Positions 16,460-25,643 are shown, numbered from the stretch's first letter. The stretch is 64,000 nt of DNA from Pseudomonas sp. MYb327 (GCF_040438925.1 NZ_CP159258.1:3734001-3798000); one strand, 5' to 3'. Made by a program: numbers and translations. Notes: a model not told the origin generated them from the letters alone.

Positions 16460-16837
16460 ATGAAACTCGATAAAAAGCAGGCCATTGCCCGCAGAAATCA
16501 GGAACTCGGCGGTGCTGTGCTTGGCGTCAACAACTGCCACTTCACCGAACTGAACCGCAATCGCAACATCTGGTGGTTCGATATTCCGGTGGCGCGCCTG
16601 GCCGTTGGTCAGTACGAGTGGATTCACTTGCTGATGCACACGCCGGACACCGACGAACTGCTGCACCTGAAGGTGCCGACGGTGTTCCTGCGCGAGAAGC
16701 TCGAAGGCCTGGTGGTGCGCAATCAAGGTAAACGCAAGGCGGCCCTGAGCCTGGAACTGAGCGCCGACAAGGACTCTTACCTGCAGGACATGCGTCCGGC
16801 GGGTACCAACGTCAATTTCGCGCCGTTCCGTCAATAA
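16460..16837 (+). CDS. Conserved hypothetical protein, 125 aa
   Basis: A 125-residue soluble protein with no signal peptide or membrane span. The sequence begins MKLDKKQAIARRNQELGGAV and has a Trp-rich middle (NIWWFDIPVARL). The longer frame from 16373 is trimmed because AGGA sits 5 bases before ATG 16460 and the earlier part is low in codon bias. I do not recognise a family with a known role. It stands alone between a REP-containing spacer and the CsbD gene. Confidence 0.75.
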   Translation: MKLDKKQAIARRNQELGGAVLGVNNCHFTELNRNRNIWWFDIPVARLAVGQYEWIHLLMHTPDTDELLHLKVPTVFLREKLEGLVVRNQGKRKAALSLELSADKDSYLQDMRPAGTNVNFAPFRQ

Positions 16838-16849
16838 ACCCGATGCCCT

Positions 16850-16988
16850 GTGGCGAGGGAGCTTGTCGGAACGCCGCACCGTCCCGCTGGGCTGCGAAGC
16901 GGCCCCAAATCCAGTAATCGCGTTTCGTCAGGAGTTCCGGGTTGGCGACTGCTGCGCAGTCGAGTGCGGGAGCAAGCTCCCTCGCCAC
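16850..16988. repeat. REP-type long inverted repeat (GTGGCGAGGGAGC class)
   Basis: GTGGCGAGGGAGCTTG at 16850 and its mirror CAAGCTCCCTCGCCAC ending at 16988 bracket a spacer with further self-complementary GCTGCGAAGC/GCTGCGCAG-like segments. It is a second palindrome class, distinct from the TGTAGGAGC units; relatives lie at 36, 51553 and 62289. Confidence 0.8.
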
Positions 16989-17011
16989 AAAAAAGCTCCG
17001 CATAGTCCAAC

Positions 17012-17039
17012 AAAAAGCCCCGCATTTGCGGGGCTTTTT
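17012..17039. terminator. Bidirectional intrinsic terminator
   Basis: AAAAAGCCCCGC-ATTT-GCGGGGCTTTTT has 12-bp arms with a U-run on each strand. It lies between the hypothetical gene (plus) and fadD1 (minus), and ends 4 bp from the fadD1 stop. Confidence 0.95.
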
Positions 17040-17042
17040 GTT

Positions 17043-18740
17043 TTATGCGGCGCTCTTCGCCTTGATCTTCTTCAACTCTTCATCCCGCAATTCCCGACGC
17101 AGGATCTTGCCGACGTTGGTGGTCGGCAGTGCATCGCGAAACTCCACGGAGCGCGGGACCTTGTAGCCGGTAACGTTCGCACGCATGTGCTCCATCACCT
17201 GTTCCTTGGTCAGGGTCACGCCCGGTTTGGCGACGATGAAAATCTTGATCGCCTCGCCCGATTTCTCGTCCGGCACGCCAATGGCCGCGCATTGCAGCAC
17301 GCCGGGCAGGGTCGCCAGCACGTCTTCGAGCTCGTTCGGGTACACGTTGAAACCGGAAACCAGGATCATGTCTTTCTTGCGATCGACGATGCGCATGTAG
17401 CCATCCGGCTGGATCAGCGCGATGTCACCCGTCTTCAACCAGCCTTCGCTGTCGAGGATTTCATCGGTGGCTTCCTGACGCTGCCAGTAGCCCTTCATCA
17501 CCTGCGGGCCTTTCACACACAGTTCGCCGATTTCGCCCATTGGTTGCTCAATGCCAGCATCGTCGACGATTTTGCACAGGGTCGATGGGACCGGAATACC
17601 GATGGTGCCGATCTGGATGTTCTGGATCGGGTTGACCGTGGCCACCGGGCTGGTTTCGGTCATGCCGTAGCCTTCGCAGATGGCGCAACCGGTGACCGCT
17701 TTCCAACGCTCGGCCGCGGCCAATTGCAGGGCCATGCCGCCGGACAGGGTGACTTTCAGCGCCGAGAAATCCAGCTTGCGGAACCCTTCGTTGTTGCACA
17801 GGGCGACGAACAAGGTGTTGAGGCCGACGAAGCCGCTGAACTTCCACTTCGACAGTTCCTTGACCATCGCCGGCAGGTCGCGCGGGTTGCTGATCAAGAT
17901 GTTGTGGTTGCCGATCAGCATCATCGCCATGCAATGAAAGGTGAAGGCATAGATGTGGTACAGCGGCAGCGGCGTGATCAGGATCTCGCAACCTTCATTG
18001 AGGTTGGAACCCATCAGCGCCTTGCACTGCAGCATGTTCGCGACGAGGTTGCGGTGGGTCAACATCGCGCCCTTGGCTACGCCAGTCGTGCCGCCGGTGT
18101 ATTGCAGCACGGCGACTTCGCTGCTGGCCGGGCTGGCTTCCGTGACTGGCTGGCCGTGGCCCTTGCTCAACACGTCGTTGAACTTGACGGCTTTAGGCAA
18201 GTGATACGACGGCACCATCTTCTTCACGTACTTGATGACGCTGTTGATCAGCAGACGCTTGAGCGGTGGCAACAGGTCGGCCACTTCGGTGACGATCACG
18301 TGCTTGACGCCGGTTTTCGGCACGACGGTCTCGGCCAGATGCGCCATGTTGGCCAGGCAGACCAGTGCCTTGGCCCCGGAATCGTTGAACTGGTGCTCCA
18401 TTTCCCGCGCGGTGTACAGCGGGTTGGTGTTGACCACGATCAAACCGGCGCGGATGGCCCCGAAGACGGCAACCGGGTACTGCAACACGTTAGGCAGTTG
18501 CACGGCGATTCGATCGCCCGGCTGCAAATCGGTATGCTGTTGCAGGTACGCGGCAAAGGCACCGGACAATTCGTACAGTTCACCGTAGGTGATTGTCTTG
18601 CCCAGGTTGCTGAAAGCCGGTTTGTTGGCGAAGCGTTGGCAGGACTGCTTCAACACCGCCTGAATATTCGGATACTCATCTGGATTGATGTCGGCAGCAA
18701 TTCCAGCTGGGTACTTATCCTTCCAAAAGTCTTCGATCAT
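17043..18740 (-). CDS. fadD1: Long-chain fatty acid-CoA ligase FadD1
   Basis: A 565-residue acyl-adenylate-forming ligase that activates long-chain fatty acids with ATP and CoA at the inner membrane for beta-oxidation. The P-loop-like YTGGTTGVAKGAM, the GYGMTETSP motif, the GWLKTGD and DMILVSGFNVYPNELED signatures and the C-terminal KILRREL Lys are intact. The N-terminus MIEDFWKDKYPAGIAADINP matches Pseudomonas FadD1. It lies 352 bp downstream of fadD2, in the order known from other pseudomonads, but a terminator-like stem and a REP pair separate them, so fadD1 probably has its own promoter. Confidence 0.96.
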   Translation of the reverse strand: MIEDFWKDKYPAGIAADINPDEYPNIQAVLKQSCQRFANKPAFSNLGKTITYGELYELSGAFAAYLQQHTDLQPGDRIAVQLPNVLQYPVAVFGAIRAGLIVVNTNPLYTAREMEHQFNDSGAKALVCLANMAHLAETVVPKTGVKHVIVTEVADLLPPLKRLLINSVIKYVKKMVPSYHLPKAVKFNDVLSKGHGQPVTEASPASSEVAVLQYTGGTTGVAKGAMLTHRNLVANMLQCKALMGSNLNEGCEILITPLPLYHIYAFTFHCMAMMLIGNHNILISNPRDLPAMVKELSKWKFSGFVGLNTLFVALCNNEGFRKLDFSALKVTLSGGMALQLAAAERWKAVTGCAICEGYGMTETSPVATVNPIQNIQIGTIGIPVPSTLCKIVDDAGIEQPMGEIGELCVKGPQVMKGYWQRQEATDEILDSEGWLKTGDIALIQPDGYMRIVDRKKDMILVSGFNVYPNELEDVLATLPGVLQCAAIGVPDEKSGEAIKIFIVAKPGVTLTKEQVMEHMRANVTGYKVPRSVEFRDALPTTNVGKILRRELRDEELKKIKAKSAA

Positions 18741-18787
18741 GGAAGCCCACTCCTCAGCAACGCGAATTCAATACCGCATTTGATGCG

Positions 18788-18816
18788 ATTATTATTGGTG
18801 TTTGTCTATTGGTGAA
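18788..18816 (-). promoter_or_regulatory. Candidate sigma-70 promoter of fadD1
   Basis: On the minus strand, TTCACC (18816-18811) and AATAAT (18793-18788) are separated by 17 bases. The start would fall about 40 bases before fadD1. No convincing PsrA or FadR operator was identified. The rest of 18741-19092 holds the terminator-like stem and the REP pair listed separately. Confidence 0.35.
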
Positions 18817-18968
18817 TCTGGCTTTTATGAAGGCCGAGAAGTCACAAAGCGCGCCGAGAGTAGCAGCTTTGCCAAGGGTCGACTAGAGCCAAAAGCGGCC
18901 TCTACGGTCACATTTGTGACTCAAGAATAGCAGCCGGTCATTTTAGAGCAAAAATTCTATAGCGCTCT

Positions 18969-18993
18969 GAAAGCCCCGAAAATCGGGGCTTTC
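18969..18993. terminator. Terminator-like stem between fadD2 and fadD1
   Basis: GAAAGCCCCGA-AAA-TCGGGGCTTTC has 11-bp arms. An A-run follows on the plus strand, so the U-tract precedes rather than follows the stem for minus-strand transcripts. Termination strength for fadD2 is therefore uncertain. Confidence 0.55.
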
Positions 18994-19003
18994 CACAAAA
19001 AAA

Positions 19004-19066
19004 ATCGCGAGCAGGCTCGCTACCACAGATCACCGAGATCCCTGTGGGAGCGAGCCTGCTCGCGAT
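19004..19066. repeat. REP inverted pair (ATCGCGAGCAGGCTCGCT class)
   Basis: ATCGCGAGCAGGCTCGCT at 19004 is mirrored by AGCGAGCCTGCTCGCGAT ending at 19066. This third palindrome class also occurs at 28732, 36602 (variant) and 53179. It lies right after the fadD2 stop. Confidence 0.85.
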
Positions 19067-19092
19067 CCGCGCGAAGCGCGGCCATTCATCGA

Positions 19093-20781
19093 TCAAGCGA
19101 TATCACGCAACTCCCGCCGCAAAATCTTGCCCACCGGCGTCATTGGCAACGACTCGCGCAAGACGATGTGCTTCGGCACCTTGTACGCCGTGAAGTTCTC
19201 CTTGCAGTACGCCTTGAGCTCTTCAAGGCTGACGCCCGCCTCCCGCGCCACCACAAACAACTTCACCGCCTCGCCGGAACGCTCGTCGGGTACGCCAATC
19301 ACCGCACAGTTGGCGACCTTCGGGTGGGCCATCACCACGTCTTCGATTTCATTCGGGTACACGTTGAAACCCGAGACGATGATCATGTCCTTCTTGCGAT
19401 CGACGATGCGCACAAAACCGTCGGGATCGATCACCGCGATGTCACCGGACTTGAACCAGCCCTCGGCATCCAGCACTTCATTGGTTGCTTCGGGTTTCTG
19501 CCAATAGCCCTTCATGATCTGCGGGCCTTTGATACACAGTTCACCGCGCTCGCCCAGCGGTTGCTCGACGCCTTCATCGTTGATGACCTTCAGCGATGTG
19601 CCCGGCACCGGTAGGCCAACCGTGCCGAGGCGCGACTGGTCACCATAGGGGTTGGTGCAGGCCACCGGCGAGGTTTCGGTCAGGCCGTAACCTTCGGTGA
19701 TGCGGCAACCGGTCAGTTGCTCCCAACGCTCGGCGGTGGCCTTGACCAACGCAGTCCCACCGGAGTTGGTGAGCTTGAGGCTGGAGAAATCCAGGGTCTT
19801 GAAATCGGGATGATCCATCAGCGCGACAAACAGTGTGTTGAGCCCCAGCAACGCCGAAAACCGCCAGTTCTTCAGTTCCTTGATGAAGCCCCCGATGTCC
19901 CGTGGGTTGGTGATCAACACGTTGTGATTGCCGGACACCATCATGCACATGCAATTCGCCGTGAACGCATAGATGTGGTACAGCGGCAGCGGCGCGATCA
20001 TTACCTCCTGCCCTTCACGCAACAGCGGCTGACCGTCACCACCGAGTTGCTCCAGGCAGGCCCGCACTTGCTGCATGTTCGCCACCAGATTGCCGTGGGT
20101 CAGCATTGCACCCTTGGCCAGGCCGGTGGTGCCGCCGGTGTATTGCAAGACGGCGATATCGCCGAGGCCGACTTTCAGCGGTTTTATGCCCAGGCCGCGG
20201 CCCATGCGCAAGGTGCTCTTGAAGGAAATCGCCTGGGGCAAGGAATAGGCCGGGACCATTTTCTTCACCTTGCTCACCAGGGTATTGACCAGCCAGCCCT
20301 TGGCCGTGGGCATCAGGTCGCCCATCTTCGCTTCGATCAGGTACTGGATATCGGTATCGGGCAGGACTTCCTGGACCTTGGATCCGAACACATTCAGGTA
20401 CACCAGCGCCCGTGCACCGGAATCCTTGAACTGATGACGCATCTCCCGCGCGGTGTACATCGGGTTGGTGTTGACCACGATAAGCCCCGCGCGCAAGGCG
20501 CCGAACACCGCGATCGGGTAATGCAGGACGTTGGGCATCTGCACCGCGATGCGATCCCCAGGCACCAGGTCAGTGTGGGCTTGCAGGTAACCGGCGAACG
20601 CGGCGCTGTAGCGTTCCAGTTCGGCGTAGGTCAGGGTGACACCCATGTTGCTGAACGCAGGGCGATCAGCAAACTTCTTGCAGGAACGCTCGAACACCTC
20701 GATAACCGACTTGAAGGCGCCCGCGTCAATTTCCAGGGGCACGCCGGCCGGGCGCTTGTCATTCCAGAAATCAGGTTGCAT
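19093..20781 (-). CDS. fadD2: Long-chain fatty acid-CoA ligase FadD2
   Basis: A 562-residue paralogue of FadD1 with the full AMP-forming ligase set: YTGGTTGLAKGAM, GYGLTETSP, GWFKSGD, KDMIIVSGFNVYPNEIED and KILRREL. The N-terminus MQPDFWNDKRPAGVPLEID is that of Pseudomonas FadD2. AGAGGAC lies 7 bases before the ATG. The gene is divergent from an alpha/beta hydrolase-phaJ1 pair, the arrangement seen around PA3299-PA3302 in P. aeruginosa. FadD2 paralogues differ in chain-length preference and inducers; that cannot be read from the sequence. Confidence 0.96.
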   Translation of the reverse strand: MQPDFWNDKRPAGVPLEIDAGAFKSVIEVFERSCKKFADRPAFSNMGVTLTYAELERYSAAFAGYLQAHTDLVPGDRIAVQMPNVLHYPIAVFGALRAGLIVVNTNPMYTAREMRHQFKDSGARALVYLNVFGSKVQEVLPDTDIQYLIEAKMGDLMPTAKGWLVNTLVSKVKKMVPAYSLPQAISFKSTLRMGRGLGIKPLKVGLGDIAVLQYTGGTTGLAKGAMLTHGNLVANMQQVRACLEQLGGDGQPLLREGQEVMIAPLPLYHIYAFTANCMCMMVSGNHNVLITNPRDIGGFIKELKNWRFSALLGLNTLFVALMDHPDFKTLDFSSLKLTNSGGTALVKATAERWEQLTGCRITEGYGLTETSPVACTNPYGDQSRLGTVGLPVPGTSLKVINDEGVEQPLGERGELCIKGPQIMKGYWQKPEATNEVLDAEGWFKSGDIAVIDPDGFVRIVDRKKDMIIVSGFNVYPNEIEDVVMAHPKVANCAVIGVPDERSGEAVKLFVVAREAGVSLEELKAYCKENFTAYKVPKHIVLRESLPMTPVGKILRRELRDIA

Positions 20782-21020
20782 TGTTCTTGTCCTCTTTACC
20801 TGAGCCTATCCGGGCCGCTTTTCCATTTCTGTCATTTCTTGAACGCAGAAAGCAAAAAGCGGAGCTTCACGGACACTAGCAGCTATGGCGAATCAGGCAA
20901 ATATGCGCATGGCCGTCATTGACCGTGTGAATCTTCCTGCCGTGGCGTGGGCTGATGCCTACGACGCAATGCGCTATACAATGCAACCACCTCGTGCCCC
21001 CTGCATGGAAAGAAATCGCC

Positions 21021-21965
21021 ATGATCCACGACACGTTCTGGCTGACCACCAGTGACCGTAGCCGCCTGTTCGTCAACCAGTGGCTGCCCGCCGACGCGCC
21101 CAAGGCAGTGATTTTGCTGGCTCACGGCATGGCAGAACACAGCGGCCGCTACGCGCGTCTGGCGGAAAAATTCTGCGATCAGGGCTATGGCGTGTACGCG
21201 CCGGATTTGCGCGGACATGGCAAAACTGCCGAAAACGGGACCCTCGGACATTTCGCCGATACGGACGGTTGGGGCAAAGTAGTCGGCGACCTGGCATGCC
21301 TCAATCAGCACCTTGGCCAGCAACATCCCGGTGCACCTATCGTGCTGCTCGGTCACAGCATGGGCAGCTACATTGCCCAGGCTTATTTGCTGCATCACAG
21401 CGCCAGTCTGCACGGCGCGATTCTCAGCGGTTCGAATTTCCAGCCCGTCGCGCTTTATCGTGCGGCGCGGCAAATTGCCCGGCTCGAGCGGCTACGCCAA
21501 GGCCCTAAGGGACGCAGTGCGCTGATCGAATGGTTGTCGTTTGGCTCGTTCAACAAGAAATTCAAGCCAGCGCGCACCCGTTTCGACTGGCTCAGCCGCG
21601 ATCCGACGGAAGTCGATTTGTACGCCAACGACCCGCTCTGCGGCTTTCGCTGCACAAATCAGCTATGGATCGATTTGCTCGGCGGCTTGCAGCAAATCAG
21701 CAAAGCGTCCAATCTCGCCCAGATAGATCCGGGCCTGCCGTTGCTGGTGATCGGCGGCGAATGTGATCCGGTGAGTGAAGGCAAACGTCTGAAAGATCTG
21801 GCCGACGCCTTGCGCGAGGCCGGTAGCCAGAGCCTGCAACTGACTATTTACCCGCAGGCGCGGCACGAACTGTTCAACGAGAGCAACCGCGACGAAGTGA
21901 CCGCCGACGTACTGGCCTGGATCGCCCAGGCCCTGAGCAATCGCCGGCCACACCGAACCGAATAG
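21021..21965 (+). CDS. Alpha/beta hydrolase (monoacylglycerol lipase/lysophospholipase-like)
   Basis: A 314-residue serine hydrolase of the monoglyceride lipase-like group. Visible are AHGMAEHSGRYARLA (the HG oxyanion motif), nucleophile elbow GHSMGS, acid in GGECDPVSEG and His in ARHELFNES. There is no signal peptide, so it is cytoplasmic or peripheral. The longer frame from 20955 is trimmed to ATG 21021, where MIHDTFWLTTSD begins the family homology. It is 41 bp upstream of phaJ1 and divergent from fadD2. The setting suggests release or handling of fatty acids; the true substrate is unknown. Confidence 0.9.
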   Translation: MIHDTFWLTTSDRSRLFVNQWLPADAPKAVILLAHGMAEHSGRYARLAEKFCDQGYGVYAPDLRGHGKTAENGTLGHFADTDGWGKVVGDLACLNQHLGQQHPGAPIVLLGHSMGSYIAQAYLLHHSASLHGAILSGSNFQPVALYRAARQIARLERLRQGPKGRSALIEWLSFGSFNKKFKPARTRFDWLSRDPTEVDLYANDPLCGFRCTNQLWIDLLGGLQQISKASNLAQIDPGLPLLVIGGECDPVSEGKRLKDLADALREAGSQSLQLTIYPQARHELFNESNRDEVTADVLAWIAQALSNRRPHRTE

Positions 21966-22006
21966 TTTTTTTGTGTATTTTTTATTCGTGACAGGAATTG
22001 AGACAG

Positions 22007-22477
22007 ATGACCCAGGTTACCAACACCCCTTACGAAGCCCTCGAAATTGGCCAGACAGCCAGCTTCAGCAAGACCGTCGAAGAGCGCGACATCCAGTTGT
22101 TCGCCGCGATGTCGGGCGACCACAACCCGGTGCACCTGGATGCTGACTACGCCGCCAGCACCATGTTCAAGGAACGTATTGCCCATGGCATGTTCAGCGG
22201 TGCGCTGATCAGCGCCGCGGTAGCCTGCGAATTGCCTGGGCCGGGCACTATTTATATCGGTCAGCAAATGAGCTTTCAGAAGCCGGTGAAGATCGGCGAC
22301 ACCCTGACGGTGCGTCTGGAAATCCTCGAAAAACTGCCGAAGTTCCGCGTACGCATTGCCACTCGCGTGTTCAACCAGCGTGATGAACTGGTGGTGGATG
22401 GCGAGGCGGAGATTCTGGCGCCGCGCAAGCAGCAGACCGTGACCCTGACTGAATTGCCGCCGATCAGCATCGGTTGA
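22007..22477 (+). CDS. phaJ1: (R)-specific enoyl-CoA hydratase PhaJ1 (MaoC-like)
   Basis: A 156-residue hot-dog-fold hydratase that makes (R)-3-hydroxyacyl-CoA from trans-2-enoyl-CoA, diverting beta-oxidation intermediates to polyhydroxyalkanoate. The hydratase-2 motif is clear: MSGDHNPVHLDADYA with Asp38 and His43 as catalytic pair, then IAHGMFSGALIS. The length equals P. aeruginosa PhaJ1, as does the ending LPPISIG. ATG 22007 (MTQVTNTPYEA) follows AGGAATTG. It is probably co-transcribed with the hydrolase. A REPIN follows 4 bp after the stop. Confidence 0.94.
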   Translation: MTQVTNTPYEALEIGQTASFSKTVEERDIQLFAAMSGDHNPVHLDADYAASTMFKERIAHGMFSGALISAAVACELPGPGTIYIGQQMSFQKPVKIGDTLTVRLEILEKLPKFRVRIATRVFNQRDELVVDGEAEILAPRKQQTVTLTELPPISIG

Positions 22478-22480
22478 ATA

Positions 22481-22559
22481 TGTAGGAGCCGGCTTGCTGG
22501 CGATCCAGACGACGCGGTGTGTCAGGCATGCCGCCATCGCTGGCAAGCCAGCTCCTACA
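22481..22559. repeat. REPIN (TGTAGGAGC class)
   Basis: TGTAGGAGCCGGCTTGCTGGCG at 22481 pairs with CGCTGGCAAGCCAGCTCCTACA ending at 22559. It fills the space between the convergent phaJ1 and HlyD-family genes, where no conventional terminator is seen. Confidence 0.88.
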
Positions 22560-22589
22560 AGGCTACCCGAAGGCTGCGATCTTCTGATC

Positions 22590-23450
22590 TCAAGGCGCCT
22601 CCTGCACCTGCACGCTCGCCGTCATACCCGCACTCAAATTTAGCCCTTCCGGCACGTTGTCGAATTTGATCCGCACCGGAATCCGCTGCGCCAGCCTCAC
22701 CCAATTGAACGTCGGCTCCACTTCCGCCAACAACTGGCCATCCGGCGTGGTGTTGCGATCGGTAATCCCGCGGCTGATGCTTTCCACGTGTCCTTGCAAC
22801 GCATCCCCGGCACTCATCAACCAGACCTTCACCGGATCGCCGACGCGAATCCGCGGCAGTTTGGTTTCTTCGAAATACGCCTGCACATAGAAAGTTGAAT
22901 CATCGATCAAGGCCATCACCGATTGCCCGGCGTTCACGTAGTTGCCTTGGGCCAGGCGCAGGTTGGTGATGTGTCCGTTGCGCGGCGCGTGGACCTGGCT
23001 GCGGGCCAGGTTGATCTCCGCCGCCTTCACTTCAGCCTGGGCCTCGCGCAATTCGCCGCGGGCGATGCCGGCGTTGATCTGCGCATTTTCCCTTAGCTCG
23101 GCACTGATTGCTTGCGGCCCGAGGCTAGCGCGCCGACTGGCTTCGCGCTCGCGCAGATTGAGTTGCTGCTGGCGGGTTTGCACCACCGCCTGGGCCTTTT
23201 CCAGTGCAGCTTCGAAACGGTCGCGGTCAATGCTCAGCAACAAATCGCCAGCCTTGACCTCTTGGTTGTCGTAAACCTTGAGCTCACGCACCCAACCCGA
23301 CACATCCGGGGATATCACCACCACATCGGCGCGGATGCGCGCGTCGCGGGTCCAGGGGGTCAGCATGTAGTACTGCCACAAACGGAAGCCGGCAAAAATC
23401 GCCACCGCCACCAGGCACAGGGTTACCGCGACACGTACGGGAGTACGCAT
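22590..23450 (-). CDS. HlyD/AaeA-type efflux periplasmic adaptor
   Basis: A 286-residue membrane fusion protein. It has a single N-terminal membrane anchor (AVTLCLVAVAIFAGFRLW), biotinyl-lipoyl-like halves (TRDARIRADVVVISPDVSGW and SQVHAPRNGHITNLRLAQG), an alpha-helical hairpin between them (about residues 75-145) and a beta-barrel with GMTASVQV near the end. ATG 23450 has GGAGTTGAAC before it; the longer frame is not used. It follows a FUSC transporter and a DUF1656 protein, the same trio as AaeB-AaeX-AaeA, which exports aromatic carboxylates. The substrate here is unknown. Confidence 0.92.
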   Translation of the reverse strand: MRTPVRVAVTLCLVAVAIFAGFRLWQYYMLTPWTRDARIRADVVVISPDVSGWVRELKVYDNQEVKAGDLLLSIDRDRFEAALEKAQAVVQTRQQQLNLREREASRRASLGPQAISAELRENAQINAGIARGELREAQAEVKAAEINLARSQVHAPRNGHITNLRLAQGNYVNAGQSVMALIDDSTFYVQAYFEETKLPRIRVGDPVKVWLMSAGDALQGHVESISRGITDRNTTPDGQLLAEVEPTFNWVRLAQRIPVRIKFDNVPEGLNLSAGMTASVQVQEAP

Positions 23451-23461
23451 GTTCAACTCCT

Positions 23462-23668
23462 TTATAAAGGTCCGAGGACGACGGTGATCACGGTCAATAC
23501 ACAGACGTACAAGGCGCAATCAAATAACGCTTCATGCCAGATCCAGCGGCTCACCGGCGTCAGGCGCAACAACAGGCGCAAGGCGCCAGTTACCAGCAGC
23601 GCCAGCACCACATAAATCAGGAACGGGCTGAGCAGCACGCCGCCCACCGACCACTCACGCAAGCCCAT
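23462..23668 (-). CDS. DUF1656 (AaeX-like) small membrane protein
   Basis: A 68-residue inner-membrane protein with two hydrophobic spans (LLSPFLIYVVLALLVTGAL and ALYVCVLTVITVVLG). MGLREWSVGGVLLSPF is the DUF1656/AaeX start. AGGAGG lies 7 bases before ATG 23668. It overlaps the end of the FUSC gene by 14 bp and precedes the adaptor gene by 11 bp, so the three are one operon. Its role in the pump is unknown; it is a constant companion of this transporter type. Confidence 0.92.
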   Translation of the reverse strand: MGLREWSVGGVLLSPFLIYVVLALLVTGALRLLLRLTPVSRWIWHEALFDCALYVCVLTVITVVLGPL

Positions 23669-25643
23669 GCACTTCCTCCTGCTGGCGGCACCAGGCGCGC
23701 CAACTGTTTTGCAATTGCAACACCGCACCCTGAGCCAGCTTCACTGCGTCGCTGGGGGGCAAGGCGTACAAGGTTTTCAGCAACGCTTCGCTCGGTTCGG
23801 CCAAGGCCTCGGCACGACTACCGGCCGGGCCTTGGCGCAGGACGTTTTCCAGGTCGTCGAGATAACGCTGTTGCTGCGCGGTGACCGGTGCTTGCGCCAC
23901 CGCCAGACTCAAGCGCAGGTGCAGCAACTCATCACCGATGTCGAGGCCGAGCAAGCCGTCGTCCCAACGACTGCGTGCCGGCTCCGGCAACTCCGGATAG
24001 TGCCGCGCCAGTTGCAGCAACCGGTCGGCCATGCGCCCGCCGAACCAGCTTTCGGCGCCGGCCAGATTGCGCCGGGTCAGGCGCACCAGATCGTCGAGGG
24101 TCGCCGCCAACAGACGTCGGCCATGCCAGGCAGGGTTGCGCAGGATCAGCAAATGGAACGCCAGCACCGCTGCACCTACACCGATAACCATGGCTTGCGC
24201 GCTGTTGAAAAATGTCGCGACATCGAACTGCATCTGGTTCAACGGTGCGACCAACACAATGAAATGCAGACAGAACGACGTGGCCGTGGCGCCGATCTGC
24301 GGTTTGGCCATGCCCAATGCGCCGAAAAACAACGGCACGCCCATCCCCATACAGAGCATCGCGAAACCGCTCCATTGCGGCAGCAGAATCTGCCCGACAA
24401 TAAATGCCGCTGGAATGGCCAGGAAAATACCGCGCATAAAACTCATGCCGATTTGCGCGCCGTTCTCACGGCTGGCAAACAGGCTGCACACCACGCAGGT
24501 CAACACCAGTGCACCCGCTGCGGCGGGCCAAGCCGTTGCCAGCCAAAAGCACGACACCACCAGGAAGGCCAGCGCGCTACGGGCGCCAAAAACCATGGCC
24601 AAAGACAGGTCACGGTGCGGTGTCAGGCTTCTCGGGGGGACCACTGCATCATGGCCCTCCTCCACCGCTTTTAATGCCGCGTTCGCCGCCATGGCGGTGT
24701 CCATCAACAAGGTGAAACGGACCAGGCAATAACTCTGCGCAGAACTGATCTTCGGGTCATGGGAGGCGCTGAGCAAACGCGGGCGCAATGCTTGCAGGGT
24801 CGCGGCATCGGCACTGCTCAAAGCCTCCTGGACCTCGTTCATCCATGGCATTAGTTGCTCGGACTCCTGCGGTTCCAACTGCTTCCACTGGCGACGCACC
24901 GAGCGGGCAATACGCAGCAACATCAACAGTTTCTGGCTCAGGCCGCTGATAGCCCGCGCTCGCTGCCGGCCACGCCCCCCTTCGAACCAGGCGTGTTCAC
25001 GCTGGGCGTCCACCGCGACGATCCTGCCGAGGATTTCCAACAGGCCTTTGCGAGCCTGACCATCGCCGGCCAGGGTCGCCCGCGCTGCGTTGAACCCGCT
25101 TTGCCAGGCAGCCTTGGCCTGATCCGCCAATTGCCTTTCGACCCGCAGCGGCCAGAGCAAGGCACTGCTGGCTGTGGCGCAAATAATCCCCAGAGAAATT
25201 TCCGTGCACCGCGCCACGGCCTGATCAAACACCGTCAACGGATGGTTGATGGCCGGCAAGGCAATGATCGCCACCGTGTAACCGGCCAGCACAAATGAAT
25301 AGGACCAGGCGCTGCGCAGCAGGGTCGAGCTGGCCGTGCACAACCCTAGCCACAACGCCAGAGCCAACAGAAACAACCAGGGTGTCTGGGCGAATATGCC
25401 CATGAACACCACTGACATGATCGTCCCGACCAATGTCCCCAGCAGCCGCGCCAGCCCCTTTTGCAGCACCATTCCGGACAAGGGCTGAGCAACGATAAAT
25501 GCTGTCATCAGCGCCCACGCCGGTTGCTCCAGGCCCCAGCGCAATGCCAGCCACAGCGCAACGCCTCCGCCGATCAGGGTCTTGATCGCGAATTGCACGG
25601 CGCGGCGGTCAGGCACGAACAAAGCCTGCAGGGTGATAGGCAC
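23655..25643 (-). CDS. FUSC family transporter (AaeB-like)
   Basis: A 662-residue inner-membrane efflux component. Two bundles of about five spans each (residues about 15-170 and 350-500) are separated by a long cytoplasmic region, the duplicated FUSC/YccS layout. LIGGGVALWLALRWGLEQPAWALMT begins the first bundle and GARSALAFLVVSCFWLAT the second. With the adaptor and AaeX-like gene it forms a tripartite-like system for weak aromatic acids or drugs. No LysR regulator of the aaeR type is adjacent. It starts 114 bp from the terminator of the ferritin-like gene. Confidence 0.93.
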   Translation of the reverse strand: MPITLQALFVPDRRAVQFAIKTLIGGGVALWLALRWGLEQPAWALMTAFIVAQPLSGMVLQKGLARLLGTLVGTIMSVVFMGIFAQTPWLFLLALALWLGLCTASSTLLRSAWSYSFVLAGYTVAIIALPAINHPLTVFDQAVARCTEISLGIICATASSALLWPLRVERQLADQAKAAWQSGFNAARATLAGDGQARKGLLEILGRIVAVDAQREHAWFEGGRGRQRARAISGLSQKLLMLLRIARSVRRQWKQLEPQESEQLMPWMNEVQEALSSADAATLQALRPRLLSASHDPKISSAQSYCLVRFTLLMDTAMAANAALKAVEEGHDAVVPPRSLTPHRDLSLAMVFGARSALAFLVVSCFWLATAWPAAAGALVLTCVVCSLFASRENGAQIGMSFMRGIFLAIPAAFIVGQILLPQWSGFAMLCMGMGVPLFFGALGMAKPQIGATATSFCLHFIVLVAPLNQMQFDVATFFNSAQAMVIGVGAAVLAFHLLILRNPAWHGRRLLAATLDDLVRLTRRNLAGAESWFGGRMADRLLQLARHYPELPEPARSRWDDGLLGLDIGDELLHLRLSLAVAQAPVTAQQQRYLDDLENVLRQGPAGSRAEALAEPSEALLKTLYALPPSDAVKLAQGAVLQLQNSWRAWCRQQEEVHGLA

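Noticed and set aside
16863..18815. 650-codon plus-strand frame opposite fadD1
   Set aside because: A shadow of fadD1 in reverse; starts inside a REP element and has no family features.
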